A DNA stretch of 64,000 nt from Streptomyces sp. M92 (GCF_028473745.1 NZ_CP101137.1:2914001-2978000), one strand, 5' to 3'; counted from the first letter of the stretch, positions 45,707-55,136 are shown. The notes: generated from the sequence alone by a model not told the origin. Made by a program: numbers and translations.

Positions 45707-47302
45707 ATGGCAGTGCTGCGTCACGACCCCCACCGCACCACCCGGCGAAGACTGGCCGCCGTCAGCGCCGCGGCCACCGCGGCCCTCGCCGCGAGCCTCG
45801 TTTCCGCGCTCCCCGCGGGTGCCGCCCCGGCCGCCGCGGAGGGCCGCATCCAGTACCAGGGCGCGGCGAACGCGGTCGCCGGCAGCTACATCGTGACCCT
45901 GAAGGCCGACGAGGCGAGGTCCGGTTCCGCCGAGGGCCGCGCCGTCGCGAAGAAGTACGGCGCCGACATCGAGCGCACCTACACCAAGGCCCTCAACGGC
46001 TACGCGGTCGAGGCCTCGGAGACGGAGGCGAAACGTCTCGCCGCCGACCCGGCCGTCGCCTCCGTCGTCCAGAACCGCACCTTCCACGTCACCGGCACCC
46101 AGCCCAACCCGCCCTCCTGGGGCCTGGACCGCATCGACCAGCGGAACCTCCCGCTGGACGACTCCTACACCTACCCGGACAGCGCCGGACAGGGCGTGAC
46201 GGCGTACGTCATCGACACCGGCGTCCGCATCACCCACAACGACTTCGGCGGCCGCGCCTCCTACGGCTACGACGCCATCGACAACGACAACACCGCCCAG
46301 GACGGCCACGGCCACGGCACCCACGTCGCCGGAACCGTCGCGGGCGGTGCGTACGGCGTCGCCAAGCAGGCCGACATCGTCGGCGTCCGGGTCCTCGACA
46401 ACTCCGGTTCCGGCACCACCGCGCAGGTCGTCGCCGGCATCGACTGGGTCGCCCGCAACGCCGTGAAGCCCGCCGTCGCCAACATGTCCCTCGGCGGTGG
46501 CGCCGACAGCGCCCTGGACACGGCCGTCCGCAACGCCATCTCCTCCGGCGTCACCTTCGTCGTCGCGGCCGGCAACGAGTCCACCAACGCCTCCACCAAG
46601 TCCCCGGCCCGGGTGACGGAGGCGATCACGGTCGGCGCCACCACCTCGAGCGACGCCCGCGCCTACTACTCCAACTACGGCTCGGTCCTCGACCTGTTCG
46701 CGCCCGGCTCGTCCATCACCTCGGCCTGGAACAGCGGCGACTCGGCCACCAACACCATCTCCGGTACGTCCATGGCGAGCCCGCACGTCGCCGGGGCCGC
46801 CGCCCTGCACCTGGCCGACAACCCCTCGGCCACCCCCGCCCAGGTCGCCTCCGCGCTGACGTCCGCCGCCACCAGCGGCGTCGTCTCGGACCCGGGCAGC
46901 GGCTCGCCCAACCGGCTGCTGAACGTCGGCGACGGCGGCACCACGCCCCCGCCCACCGGCGACCGCTTCGAGAACACCGGTGACTACACCATCCGGGACC
47001 ACGCCACCGTCGAGTCCCCGGTGACGGTCTCCGGGGTCTCGGGCAACGCCCCCTCCGCGCTCTCCGTCGACGTGAACATCGTCCACAGCTACATCGGCGA
47101 CCTCCGGGTCCAACTGGTCGCCCCGGACGGCACGGCGTACACGCTCAAGGCGTACGGCACCGGCGGCAGCGCCAACGACATCAACACCACGTACACCGTC
47201 AACGCCTCCTCGGAGAGCGCCAACGGCACGTGGAAGCTGCGCGTCAGCGACAACGCGTCGTGGGACACCGGACGGATCGACGCCTGGGCCCTGCAGTTCT
47301 GA
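45707..47302 (+). CDS. Secreted subtilisin-like S8 protease with P-domain
   Basis: A 531-residue exported serine protease. ATG 45707 has GAGGAGGA upstream. A signal peptide (TTRRRLAAVSAAATAALAAS, cleavage near residue 40) is followed by an I9 propeptide inhibitor (GSYIVTLKADEARSG, AEASETEAKRLAADPAVASV style). The S8 catalytic domain has Asp170 (VIDTGV), His203 (HGHGTHVAGT) and Ser355 (GTSMASPHVAG). A C-terminal P/proprotein-convertase domain (about 420-531: FENTGDYTIRDHATVES, LRVQLVAPDGTAYTL) follows a Pro/Thr linker. Likely a growth- or sporulation-phase extracellular protease. It faces a serpin gene with only 7 bp between stops. Confidence 0.95.
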   Translation: MAVLRHDPHRTTRRRLAAVSAAATAALAASLVSALPAGAAPAAAEGRIQYQGAANAVAGSYIVTLKADEARSGSAEGRAVAKKYGADIERTYTKALNGYAVEASETEAKRLAADPAVASVVQNRTFHVTGTQPNPPSWGLDRIDQRNLPLDDSYTYPDSAGQGVTAYVIDTGVRITHNDFGGRASYGYDAIDNDNTAQDGHGHGTHVAGTVAGGAYGVAKQADIVGVRVLDNSGSGTTAQVVAGIDWVARNAVKPAVANMSLGGGADSALDTAVRNAISSGVTFVVAAGNESTNASTKSPARVTEAITVGATTSSDARAYYSNYGSVLDLFAPGSSITSAWNSGDSATNTISGTSMASPHVAGAAALHLADNPSATPAQVASALTSAATSGVVSDPGSGSPNRLLNVGDGGTTPPPTGDRFENTGDYTIRDHATVESPVTVSGVSGNAPSALSVDVNIVHSYIGDLRVQLVAPDGTAYTLKAYGTGGSANDINTTYTVNASSESANGTWKLRVSDNASWDTGRIDAWALQF

Positions 47303-47309
47303 CCTCCGG

Positions 47310-48506
47310 TCAGTATTGATCCTCGTCCTCGCGGAACGGCTCCGGGTCGGTGACCCAGCCCGCCGCGAGGACGAGGCGCGTGTGCCGGTGGACGGCGAGG
47401 AAGCCGAAGGGGCGGTCGAAGACGGCCTGTACGGTGGTGTGCAGCCAGCGCAGCTCGGGCATCCCGGCGCCCGCCGCGCCCATCGCCGTGACCGCGGCGG
47501 CCTCGAACCCCCGGGCGCCGAACCGGGCCAGCGCGGCCTGCCGGGCCGACTCGACACACAGCGGGTACGAGCTGACGCCGGGGAAGTGACCGGGCACGCG
47601 CCGCACGGCCGTCGTCAGTCCGAACAGCTCCGGGCCATCCAGCAGGTCGTGCTCGGACGTGACCGCGTACGGCGGCAGCGTCACGTCCAGCGCCGGCGGC
47701 TCGGGCTCCATCGTGCGCTCCCGCACGACCTCGACCCCCGGGCCCGCGTCCCCGTACGGCAGACGTGAACCCGGCGTCACCGGGTGCCGGCGCGCGAGGA
47801 CGCCGATCCCCGCCCCGAGCACCTGTCCGGGCGTCATGCCCTCCTCGCCGAGCAGCAGATGGACGTCCACCGCGGTGTCGCCCAGTACCTTCAGCTCGGT
47901 GACGTGGCCGGCCGGCGTGTCCGCCACGCCGATCCGGTCGAGCAGGGCGCTGCGGCGCCACAGGCCCGCCAGCTCACGCCCCTCCCAGGGGCCGCTCTCC
48001 GGGGTGAGCGACCCTTCGTCGAAGGGTTTCAGCCACCGGGTGCGCAGCGCCAGCGCGCTCGCCAGCACCATCTCGGTGTCCCGCGTCGTCCGCACCGGCA
48101 TGCGCTCGATCAGCCCGCCCGTGCGTTTCGCCGCCCAGGCGTCCAGCGCCGCCCCGTCGGCCTCCGCGTCACCGGTGAGCACGCCGTGCGCGTCGGCGGG
48201 CAGCCCGGCCTCCCACCGCTCGCGCAGCTCGAGCGTGCGCTTGGTCCACAGTCCCAGGGCGCTCTCCAGGCCGCGTACGGAGCCGAGGCCGGTGAGCAGT
48301 TCGCGGGCCGCCGGGGCCGCCCGGCCGGCGGGCACGCCCACCGCCTCCTCCAGCTCCGACCGGGCCGCGCCCGCCGCGCCGTCGGCGAGCAGGGCCAGCA
48401 GGGGCCACACGCCCACCGCCGAGAACACCGTGCCCCCGCCGGTGCCGGCCGCCCAGCGTGCCGTGAGCCCGTTCACCGCCCGGACCGTCGTGCTCCTCAC
48501 CCGCAT
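47310..48506 (-). CDS. Serpin (serine protease inhibitor)
   Basis: A 398-residue serpin, rare in bacteria. N-terminal FSAVGVWPLLALLADGAAGAARSE and the C-terminal core RWLHTTVQAVFDRPFGFLAVHRHTRLVLAAGWV match the fold. The hinge GFEAAAVTAMGAAGAG (Glu335, then Ala-rich) is the inhibitory type, so this should form covalent serine- or cysteine-protease traps. No signal peptide is evident, so it may act in the cytosol or be released by lysis. Encoded convergently with a secreted S8 protease, 7 bp apart, which suggests a protease-inhibitor pair. Confidence 0.93.
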   Translation of the reverse strand: MRVRSTTVRAVNGLTARWAAGTGGGTVFSAVGVWPLLALLADGAAGAARSELEEAVGVPAGRAAPAARELLTGLGSVRGLESALGLWTKRTLELRERWEAGLPADAHGVLTGDAEADGAALDAWAAKRTGGLIERMPVRTTRDTEMVLASALALRTRWLKPFDEGSLTPESGPWEGRELAGLWRRSALLDRIGVADTPAGHVTELKVLGDTAVDVHLLLGEEGMTPGQVLGAGIGVLARRHPVTPGSRLPYGDAGPGVEVVRERTMEPEPPALDVTLPPYAVTSEHDLLDGPELFGLTTAVRRVPGHFPGVSSYPLCVESARQAALARFGARGFEAAAVTAMGAAGAGMPELRWLHTTVQAVFDRPFGFLAVHRHTRLVLAAGWVTDPEPFREDEDQY

Positions 48507-48626
48507 GCAGTCCCCGCCCTCCGCGCGCTTACCATGCGCTCAGTGATCGGCCGGCCACCCGAGGGAGGCCCGCCCCCAGCCTCGCGGCGCCTCAGCGTCA
48601 CCGCCCGAAACAGGAGCACGGTACAC

Positions 48627-49820
48627 GTGTCCATACCGCCGCCGCCCGGCCCCCAAGATCCCTTCTCCCAGGGGCAGTACCCGCAGCAGCGGTACCACCA
48701 GGGCCCGTACGCGTACCCGCCGCGCCAGCCGCAGTACCCGGGCGGAGCCTGGGGCCAGCCCTACGGGGCCCACCCCCGGCAGCCGCCCGTCAACGGCTTC
48801 GCCATCGCCGCGTTCGTGCTGGGCGTCCTGTGCTGCGTGCCCGCGGTCGGGCTGGTGCTGGGCCTGGTCGCGCTGGCCCGCATCAGGAAGCGGGGCGAGC
48901 GGGGCAAGGGCTTCGCGGTGGCCGGTTCCGTGCTGTCCTCCGTGGGGCTGGTCCTGTGGGCGGTGACGCTCTCCACTGGTGCCGCCGCCGACTTCTGGGA
49001 CGGCTTCCGGGACGCCGCGCGGGGCGAGGGCACCGCGTACGCGCTCGAGAAGGGCGAGTGCTTCACCACCCCCAGCGGCTCCCTTCAAGGGGTGACGTAC
49101 GACGTCGACCAGGTGCCGTGCGCGCGGGAGCACGACGGCGAGGTGTTCGCCGCCTTCGACCTGCCGGGCGGCGCCTACCCCGGCGACGCGGAGATCACCC
49201 GGGTCGCCGACGAACGGTGCTACGCCCTCCAGGACTCCTACGCCATGGACCGCTGGGCCCTGCCGGCCGACGTGGACGTGTACTACCTGACGCCGACCGC
49301 GCGGAGCTGGCGCGGCGGCGACCGGGAGGTCACCTGCCTGTTCGGGAGCACGGACGAGCGGGGCACGCTGACCGGCTCCCTGCGCAACGACGGTACGACG
49401 CTCGACCCCGACCAGCACACCTATCTGTCGGCGGAGTCCCAGCTCAACCTGGCGATGGACGAAATGCCCGTGACCCGGGCGGTCGAGCAGGACCTCGCGG
49501 GATACAAGCACTGGGCGGCGCGCATGTCGGCGGCGCTCGAACGGGAGACCGGGATGCTTCGCGGGCACAGCTGGCACGCCGGCGCCGAGCAGCCGGTCGC
49601 CGGCCTGGTCGAGGACCTGGAGACCGCCCGGGAGGAGTTCGGCCTCGCCTCCGGGGCGGCCGACGCCGGCACGTACTACCTCCACCTCGACAAGGCCCTC
49701 TCGCTCATCGAGGGCGACAGCACGGTGACCGCTCGCGAGTCCCTGGGCCTGGACACCACGCCGCCGGTCTACGACGAGTCCGGTGACGGCGGGGGAGAGA
49801 GCCCCGGCAAGGAGGTGTGA
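48627..49820 (+). CDS. DUF4190/septum-formation-domain membrane protein
   Basis: A 397-residue protein. A Pro/Gln/Tyr-rich N-terminus (PPPPGPQDPFSQGQYPQQRY) precedes two membrane helices (FAIAAFVLGVLCCVPAVGLVLG and AVAGSVLSSVGLVLWAVTL, the DUF4190 module). An extracytoplasmic domain of the Septum_form type follows (ALEKGECFTTPSGSLQGVTYDVDQVPCAREHDGEVFAAFDL, YPGDAEITRVADERCYAL) with three conserved Cys, and then a long helical tail. The GTG has AGGAG upstream at long spacing. Function in septation is inferred from the domain name only. Confidence 0.85.
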   Translation: MSIPPPPGPQDPFSQGQYPQQRYHQGPYAYPPRQPQYPGGAWGQPYGAHPRQPPVNGFAIAAFVLGVLCCVPAVGLVLGLVALARIRKRGERGKGFAVAGSVLSSVGLVLWAVTLSTGAAADFWDGFRDAARGEGTAYALEKGECFTTPSGSLQGVTYDVDQVPCAREHDGEVFAAFDLPGGAYPGDAEITRVADERCYALQDSYAMDRWALPADVDVYYLTPTARSWRGGDREVTCLFGSTDERGTLTGSLRNDGTTLDPDQHTYLSAESQLNLAMDEMPVTRAVEQDLAGYKHWAARMSAALERETGMLRGHSWHAGAEQPVAGLVEDLETAREEFGLASGAADAGTYYLHLDKALSLIEGDSTVTARESLGLDTTPPVYDESGDGGGESPGKEV

Positions 49821-49967
49821 CGGCGGCTATAGCGGGGAGAAAGTGCCTGCGTAAAGCCCTCCGACGGCACAAGTCATCACTTCGAGTGATTCTCTGGCCT
49901 TTGCTTGCCTGGCACAACCTACGGTTGCCACGCTGTTGCTGTCTGTACAACCTGATGGGAGCGGCCA

Positions 49968-50720
49968 GTGACATTCGGTGAGCAGCCGGCGTATCTCCGC
50001 GTCGCGGGTGATCTCCGCAAGAAGATCACCGACGGACTGCTGCCGCCCCACACCCGCCTTCCGTCACAGGCGCGCATCCGCGAGGAGTACGGCGTCTCGG
50101 ACACCGTCGCGCTCGAGGCGCGCAAGGTGCTGATGGCCGAGGGGCTGGTCGAGGGCCGCTCCGGCTCCGGGACGTATGTGCGGGAGCGGCCGGTGCCCCG
50201 GCGCGTCGCCCGGTCCGGGTTCCGGCCGGCGGGCGGTGCCACGCCCTTCAGGCAGGAGCAGGCCGACGGTGAGGCGCGTGGCACGTGGGAGTCGCGCAGC
50301 GAGCAGGCCGAGGCGAGCGGCGCCGTCGCCGAGCGGCTCGGGATCAAACCCGGGGACCGGGTGATGTGCACGCGGTACGTCTTCCGGGACGGCGGCGAGG
50401 CCATGATGCTCTCCACCTCCTGGGAGCCGCTGGACCTCACCGGCCGCACACCGGTGATGCTGCCCGAGGAGGGGCCGCTCGGCGGCATGGGCGTGGTCGA
50501 GCGGATGGCCGCCATCGACGTGGTCGTCGACAACGTGACGGAGGAGGTCGGCGCCCGCCCCGGCCTCGCCGAGGAGCTGCTCGCGCTCGGCGGCGTCCCC
50601 GGGCACGTGGTGCTGGTCGTCCAGCGCACCTTCTACGCCTCGGGCCGGGCCGTCGAGACGGCCGACGTGGTGGTCCCCGCCGACCGTTACCGGGTGGCGT
50701 ACCACTTGCCCGTCAAGTAG
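49968..50720 (+). CDS. GntR-family transcriptional regulator (HutC/UTRA type)
   Basis: A 250-residue regulator. The winged HTH is AYLRVAGDLRKKITDGLLPPHTRLPSQARIREEYGVS, and the C-terminal UTRA ligand domain includes RVMCTRYVFRDGGEAMML and ERMAAIDVVVDNVTEEV. GTG 49968 has GGGAG upstream. The leader contains TGTCTGTACAACC, a candidate GntR operator for autoregulation. No metabolic target is adjacent. Confidence 0.93.
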   Translation: MTFGEQPAYLRVAGDLRKKITDGLLPPHTRLPSQARIREEYGVSDTVALEARKVLMAEGLVEGRSGSGTYVRERPVPRRVARSGFRPAGGATPFRQEQADGEARGTWESRSEQAEASGAVAERLGIKPGDRVMCTRYVFRDGGEAMMLSTSWEPLDLTGRTPVMLPEEGPLGGMGVVERMAAIDVVVDNVTEEVGARPGLAEELLALGGVPGHVVLVVQRTFYASGRAVETADVVVPADRYRVAYHLPVK

Positions 50721-50728
50721 CGGCGCCG

Positions 50729-50752
50729 CCGGGGGACTTCGCGCGTCCCCGG
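50729..50752 (+). terminator. Hairpin after gntR
   Basis: CCGGGGGAC and GTCCCCGG pair around TTCGCGC just after the stop. Confidence 0.6.
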
Positions 50753-51008
50753 TGGTGTGAGATGGCGCACGCCTCTCGTGCGCCTCCCGCGCCCCTTTTC
50801 CGTGTCCGCGCAGGCGTCCCGCCCCTCGCCGGCGTCCGCGTGATGCGGCGATCCGGCCGTTCCCGCAGGTCGTCTCCGCGTGCTCGGCATGGCTCCGACC
50901 CGAAGCATCGGCGCGTGCCCGGCGCACTCCGAATTGTGCGCTCCCTCCAATCTGGCCGGTTGGGTACCTCTTTGTGTAAAGCCGTATTCGCTGCGTGAAG
51001 GTTAGGCG

Positions 51009-51014
51009 TAGGCT
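51009..51014 (+). promoter_or_regulatory. -10-like box upstream of the mini-ORF
   Basis: TAGGCT followed by seven bases and the ATG at 51022, the same spacing as the other leaderless starts in this window. Confidence 0.45.
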
Positions 51015-51021
51015 CGGGCAT

Positions 51022-51093
51022 ATGCGGACTGCGGTTTCCTTAGCAGGCGGGGCACGGCGCCGGCCGTGGACGGGAAGTGGAGGGGCGCGATGA
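51022..51093 (+). CDS. Possible leader mini-ORF with TTA codon
   Basis: A 23-codon frame (MRTAVSLAGGARRRPWTGSG...) starts 7 nt after TAGGCT and ends in a TGA that overlaps the next gene's ATG (ATGA). Codon 7 is TTA, which in Streptomyces needs the bldA tRNA. If translated, it could couple expression of the next gene to bldA. The peptide itself has no known function and could be chance. Confidence 0.3.
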   Translation: MRTAVSLAGGARRRPWTGSGGAR

Positions 51094-51281
51094 ACGACGG
51101 CACGGGCACTCTTCCCTGGCTGGTCTTCCGGCAGGACGACAACGGCAACCGCTACCGCGTGGGCAGGTACGCGACCCGGGCCGAGGCCCAGAGGATCGCG
51201 GACACCCTCGACGGTCGCGGCCATCAGCAGCTCTACTGGGTCGAGAAGCTCGGCGCGGGCGGCACGGGCTCGGCGGACTGA
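51090..51281 (+). CDS. Small SPOR-like/DUF conserved protein
   Basis: A 63-residue protein, LPWLVFRQDDNGNRYRVGRYATRAEAQRIADTLDGRGHQQLYWVE, common in actinobacteria upstream of Nudix genes. Its single small alpha/beta domain, with a YATRAEAQRIADTL helix, resembles a SPOR half. ATG 51090 has GGAGGGG. Function unknown. Confidence 0.75.
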   Translation: MNDGTGTLPWLVFRQDDNGNRYRVGRYATRAEAQRIADTLDGRGHQQLYWVEKLGAGGTGSAD

Positions 51282-51299
51282 CCGCCCCGGAAAGAGCCG

Positions 51300-51305
51300 T
51301 AGGCT
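51300..51305 (+). promoter_or_regulatory. -10 box of leaderless promoter for Nudix gene
   Basis: TAGGCT, seven bases before the ATG at 51313. Confidence 0.55.
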
Positions 51306-51312
51306 CCCGCAC

Positions 51313-51735
51313 ATGACGGAACGGATCGTGGTGGGCGCCGCCCTGGTCGACGGCGGGCGCCTGCTCGCCGCGCGCCGCAGCGCACCGGCCGAGCTGGCCG
51401 GACGCTGGGAGCTTCCCGGCGGCAAGGTCGAGGCGGGCGAGGCGCCGGAGGCGGCCCTCGTGCGCGAGCTGCGCGAGGAGCTGGGTGTGACGGCGGAGCC
51501 CGGTGAACGGGTCCCGGGGCAGTGGCCCCTGCGAGCCCCGTTCGTGCTGCACGTGTGGACCGCGCGTCTGCTCCCCGGTTCCGCGGCCCCCGTACCGCTC
51601 GAGGACCACGACGACCTGCGCTGGCTCACCCCCGCCGAGGTCTGGGACGTGCCGTGGCTCGACCAGGACGTACCGGCCGTCGAGCGGGCGCTCGCCCACC
51701 TCGGACTGGGGGCACCGGACGCGCGCGGCGCGTGA
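51313..51735 (+). CDS. Nudix hydrolase (MutT-like)
   Basis: A 140-residue Nudix enzyme. The Nudix box GGKVEAGEAPEAALVRELREELGV has all catalytic Glu residues. The short form and FVLHVWTARLLPG strand resemble MutT-type (8-oxo)-dGTP pyrophosphohydrolases, but substrate range is broad in the family. It starts 31 bp after the small conserved gene and from its own leaderless promoter. Confidence 0.9.
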   Translation: MTERIVVGAALVDGGRLLAARRSAPAELAGRWELPGGKVEAGEAPEAALVRELREELGVTAEPGERVPGQWPLRAPFVLHVWTARLLPGSAAPVPLEDHDDLRWLTPAEVWDVPWLDQDVPAVERALAHLGLGAPDARGA

Positions 51736-51872
51736 GAACGGCCCGGTGCGAGCGCCTCGTACGCCGTGAGTGCAACTGTGCGCCCTCTCCGACGGTACCG
51801 GCGCCCGTGAATCGGGTATGTGCCCATTAACCCCACGAAACCGGACATGAGTGGGGGTCGCCGGCCGGGGAA

Positions 51873-52283
51873 GTGATCGGCGTGATCGACAGCGAGGACG
51901 GCTGTGCCGAGTGGGTCTTTCCCGCGGCACCGGACGCCGTGCGGACCGCCCGCTCCCGCGTCCGCGGCACCCTTCGCGCATGGGGCCTCGACGACCTCGG
52001 TGACGTCGCCGCCCTCCTGGTCAGCGAGCTGGTCACCAACGCCCTGCGGCACGCCACCGGGCCCATCGGCGTCCGCCTGGTGCGCCACCGGGCCGGGCCG
52101 GACGGGGTCCTGCTGGTGGAGGTCTCCGACCCGCTTCCGGACCCGCCCCGCGCCCGCGTCGCCCGGCCCGGCGACGAGGACGGCCGCGGCCTGCAACTCG
52201 TGGCCTCCTCCGCGCGCCGCTGGGGGACCCGGCCCGGAGAGGCGGGCAAGACGGTCTGGTTCGAACTCGCCGTGCCCGGGTGA
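51873..52283 (+). CDS. HATPase anti-sigma-factor-like ATP-binding protein
   Basis: A 136-residue GHKL protein of the RsbW/SpoIIAB class as expanded in Streptomyces. N-box ALLVSELVTNALRHA, G1 LLVEVSDPLP, G2 DEDGRGLQLVASSARRWG. It lacks a fused sensor and may bind anti-anti-sigma or sigma partners encoded elsewhere. The GTG start has GGGGAAG nearby. It precedes the PAS-PP2C phosphatase gene on the same strand. Confidence 0.9.
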   Translation: MIGVIDSEDGCAEWVFPAAPDAVRTARSRVRGTLRAWGLDDLGDVAALLVSELVTNALRHATGPIGVRLVRHRAGPDGVLLVEVSDPLPDPPRARVARPGDEDGRGLQLVASSARRWGTRPGEAGKTVWFELAVPG

Positions 52284-52553
52284 CCGAACGGCCCGGGGTA
52301 CCGAACGACCGGGTGACGCTCCGTTTTCCGCCCACCAACCGGTTCAGGCCAGTGGCAGTTGTCGAACTGGGTGATTCGATGCCGTGTCCGCTGGTTAGAA
52401 GACTGGAAGTGTTGTCACGGTCCGGACCGAAAACCATCGGGACCGTGCTGTGATCGTGAACACCGTGCCGTGCGGCGCCGTAGTGCTGGATACTGCGGGC
52501 AGCCGCTGCCGGTGACCGGTGCCGGACGCGGTGAGCTGGAGGGGACGGTTCGC

Positions 52554-55136
52554 GTGAGCGAGATACCAGCGAGGGCCACGGGGTCCGAGGGCCCGTCGGA
52601 CGGCGGGCCGTTCGGTGACGCGGTGTGGCAGAGCAGCCCGCCCGGCTCCATCTACGACTACATCAAGGTCGCGTCCTTCTCCATCGGCCCCGACGGTCTC
52701 GTCGACCAGTGGAGCCTGCGCGCCGAGCAACTGCTCGGCATCCGGGCCGAGCAGGCCGTCGGCACCGACCCCATCGAGGCCTTCATCGACCCCGACCTGC
52801 GGGAGCGGGGCCAGCGCAAGATGGCCGAGATCCTCGACGGGCGGGAGTGGACCGGCGTGGTCCCCTTCCGGGTGCCGGACGGCCGCGCCGGAGACGGCGG
52901 CCGCCGCGGACAACGCGGGCTCGCCGAGGTGTACGTCATGCCGACGCGGACGGAGGACGGGGAGAAGGCCGCCGTCTGCATCGTCGTCGACGTCCGCGTG
53001 CTGCGCAGCATCGAGACCGACCTCGCCGCCTCGCAGGCCATATTCGGCCAGTCTCCGTTCGGCTTCCTCCTGATCGACCCGGACCTCAGGGTGCGCCGCG
53101 CCAACGAGCGGTTCGCCTCCGTCTTCGGCGGCACACCGGACGCCCACCGGGGCAAGGGCGTCCACGACTACCTGCCGCGCGCCGAGGCCGACCGGGTCTC
53201 CGCCACCCTGCGCCGGGTGCTGGAGACCGGCGAATCCATCACCGACATGCACGTCACCGGCTTCACGCCGGGCACCGAGGACCGCCGCCACTGGTCGGTC
53301 AACCTCTACCGCGTGCACAGCGGTTCCGGCCGTCCCATCGGCGTCGCCTGGCTCGGCACCGACGTCACCGCCCGCCGCGAGGCCGCCCGCGAGGCCGCCG
53401 CCGCCCGGCGCAACCTCGCCCTCCTCAACGAGGCGGGCGCCCGCATCGGCAACTCCCTCGACCTGGAGACCACCGCCCGCGAACTCCTCGACGTCGTCGT
53501 CCCCGGCTTCTGCGACCTGGCCACCGTCGACCTCTACCAGGGCCTGCTGGTGGGCGACGAGACCCCGCCGGGCCTCGCCGACGGCAGCGCGGAACTGCGC
53601 CGCGTCGCCTTCTCCAGCGCCGTCTCCGAGGTGCCCTTCCACGGCACCGGTGAGCGGGTCAAGCTCGGTGCCGTCCACCACTACCCGTTCAACTCGCCCT
53701 GCGCGGACGCCTTGCGCACCGCCCGGCCGCGCACGGTCCCCGCCGAGGACGGCGGTCTCGTGCAGTCCACGCTCGCCGTCCCGATGGTCGCCCACGACAC
53801 CGTCGTGGGGCTCGCCCAGTTCGCCCGCGCCAAGGGCAGCGAGCCGTTCGGCGACCGGGACCGCGACCTCGCCGTGGAACTCGCCGCGCGCGCCGCCGTC
53901 TGCATCGACAACGCCCGCCTCTACCGGCGCGAGCACGAACGCGCGCTGATACTGCAACGGTCCCTGCTCCCGCCCGGCGACCCCGAGGCGTCCGGCCTCG
54001 ACATCGCCTGCCGCTACCTGCCCGGCAACGCGGCCACCGGCCGGCCCAGCGAGGTCGGCGGCGACTGGTTCGACGTCATCGAACTGCCCGGCCACCGCAC
54101 CGCGCTGGTCGTCGGCGACGTCATGGGCCGCGGCCTGCGCGCCGCCGTCGCCATGGGCGAACTCCGCACCGCCGTCCGCACTCTCGCCGGACTCGACCTC
54201 GAACCGGCCGAAGTGCTCTCCCAGCTCGACGAGATCGCCCGCGGTCTCGGCGCGCCCGGAGGCGTCCAGCAGGCCACCCGGGCCGCCCGCCGCCCCCGCG
54301 AGGCCGACCTCTCCGAGGTCTACCTGGCGACCTGCGTCTACGCCGTCTACGACTCCGTGACCCGGCGCTGCACCTTCGCCAACGCCGGCCACCTGCCGCC
54401 CGTCCTCGTCGAGCCCGGCGAGCCCGCGCTGATGCTGGACGTACCGCCGGGCCTGCCGCTCGGCGTCGGCGGGGAGCCCTTCGAGGAGGTGGAGGTCGAA
54501 CTGCCCGAGGGCGCCCTGCTCGCCCTCTACACCGACGGCCTGGTCGAGAGCCGCGACCACCCCCTCGACGAGGGGCTCCAGGCCTTCGTCGGCGCGCTCA
54601 CCGACCCCGCCCGCCCCCTGGAGGACGTCTGCGACCAGGTCCTCAACACCCTCGGCAGCCACCACGGCGAGGACGACATCGCCCTGCTCATGGCCCGCGT
54701 CCAGGGGCTGCCCAGCGAGTCCGTCGGCGACTGGACCCTGCCCCGCGAGCCGCGCAGCGTCGGCCGGGCCCGCGAACTGGCCCGCGCCAAGCTGCTCGAC
54801 TGGGACATGGAACCGCTGGTCGACACCACGGAACTGCTCGTCAGCGAACTGGTCACCAACGCCCTCAGGTACGGCGAGGGCGAGATCAGGCTCCGGCTCC
54901 TCCTCGACCGCACCCTGGTCTGCGAGGTCTGGGACTCGGGCCTGGTCCAGCCCCGCAGGCGCCGCGCCCGCGACACCGACGAGGGCGGCCGGGGCCTGCA
55001 ACTGGTCGGCCTGCTCAGCGCGGCCTGGGGCTCACGCCGTACGCCGCACGGCAAGACGGTCTGGTTCGAGCTGCCCCTGCCGGGCGACGACACCCGGCTC
55101 ACCGACCCGGCGGAGGCGTTGCTGAGCCTGTTCTGA
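52554..55136 (+). CDS. PAS-PAS-GAF-SpoIIE PP2C phosphatase with C-terminal HATPase
   Basis: An 860-residue signalling protein. The first PAS is at about 35-150 (YDYIKVASFSIGPDGLVDQWS) and the second at about 160-285 (SQAIFGQSPFGFLLIDPDLR, ending WLGTDVTARREA). A GAF domain spans about 285-460. The SpoIIE phosphatase spans about 463-705 (LILQRSLLPPGDPEASGLD, GGDWFDVIELP, VVGDVMGRGL, FANAGHLPPVLVEPG, LYTDGLVESR, EDDIALLMARV). The HATPase domain spans about 725-850 (ELLVSELVTNALRYG, DEGGRGLQLVGLLSAAWG). GTG 52554 has GGAGGGGA. Such fusions set stress or developmental sigma-factor partner-switches; the input may be oxygen, redox or a ligand. Confidence 0.93.
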   Translation: MSEIPARATGSEGPSDGGPFGDAVWQSSPPGSIYDYIKVASFSIGPDGLVDQWSLRAEQLLGIRAEQAVGTDPIEAFIDPDLRERGQRKMAEILDGREWTGVVPFRVPDGRAGDGGRRGQRGLAEVYVMPTRTEDGEKAAVCIVVDVRVLRSIETDLAASQAIFGQSPFGFLLIDPDLRVRRANERFASVFGGTPDAHRGKGVHDYLPRAEADRVSATLRRVLETGESITDMHVTGFTPGTEDRRHWSVNLYRVHSGSGRPIGVAWLGTDVTARREAAREAAAARRNLALLNEAGARIGNSLDLETTARELLDVVVPGFCDLATVDLYQGLLVGDETPPGLADGSAELRRVAFSSAVSEVPFHGTGERVKLGAVHHYPFNSPCADALRTARPRTVPAEDGGLVQSTLAVPMVAHDTVVGLAQFARAKGSEPFGDRDRDLAVELAARAAVCIDNARLYRREHERALILQRSLLPPGDPEASGLDIACRYLPGNAATGRPSEVGGDWFDVIELPGHRTALVVGDVMGRGLRAAVAMGELRTAVRTLAGLDLEPAEVLSQLDEIARGLGAPGGVQQATRAARRPREADLSEVYLATCVYAVYDSVTRRCTFANAGHLPPVLVEPGEPALMLDVPPGLPLGVGGEPFEEVEVELPEGALLALYTDGLVESRDHPLDEGLQAFVGALTDPARPLEDVCDQVLNTLGSHHGEDDIALLMARVQGLPSESVGDWTLPREPRSVGRARELARAKLLDWDMEPLVDTTELLVSELVTNALRYGEGEIRLRLLLDRTLVCEVWDSGLVQPRRRRARDTDEGGRGLQLVGLLSAAWGSRRTPHGKTVWFELPLPGDDTRLTDPAEALLSLF

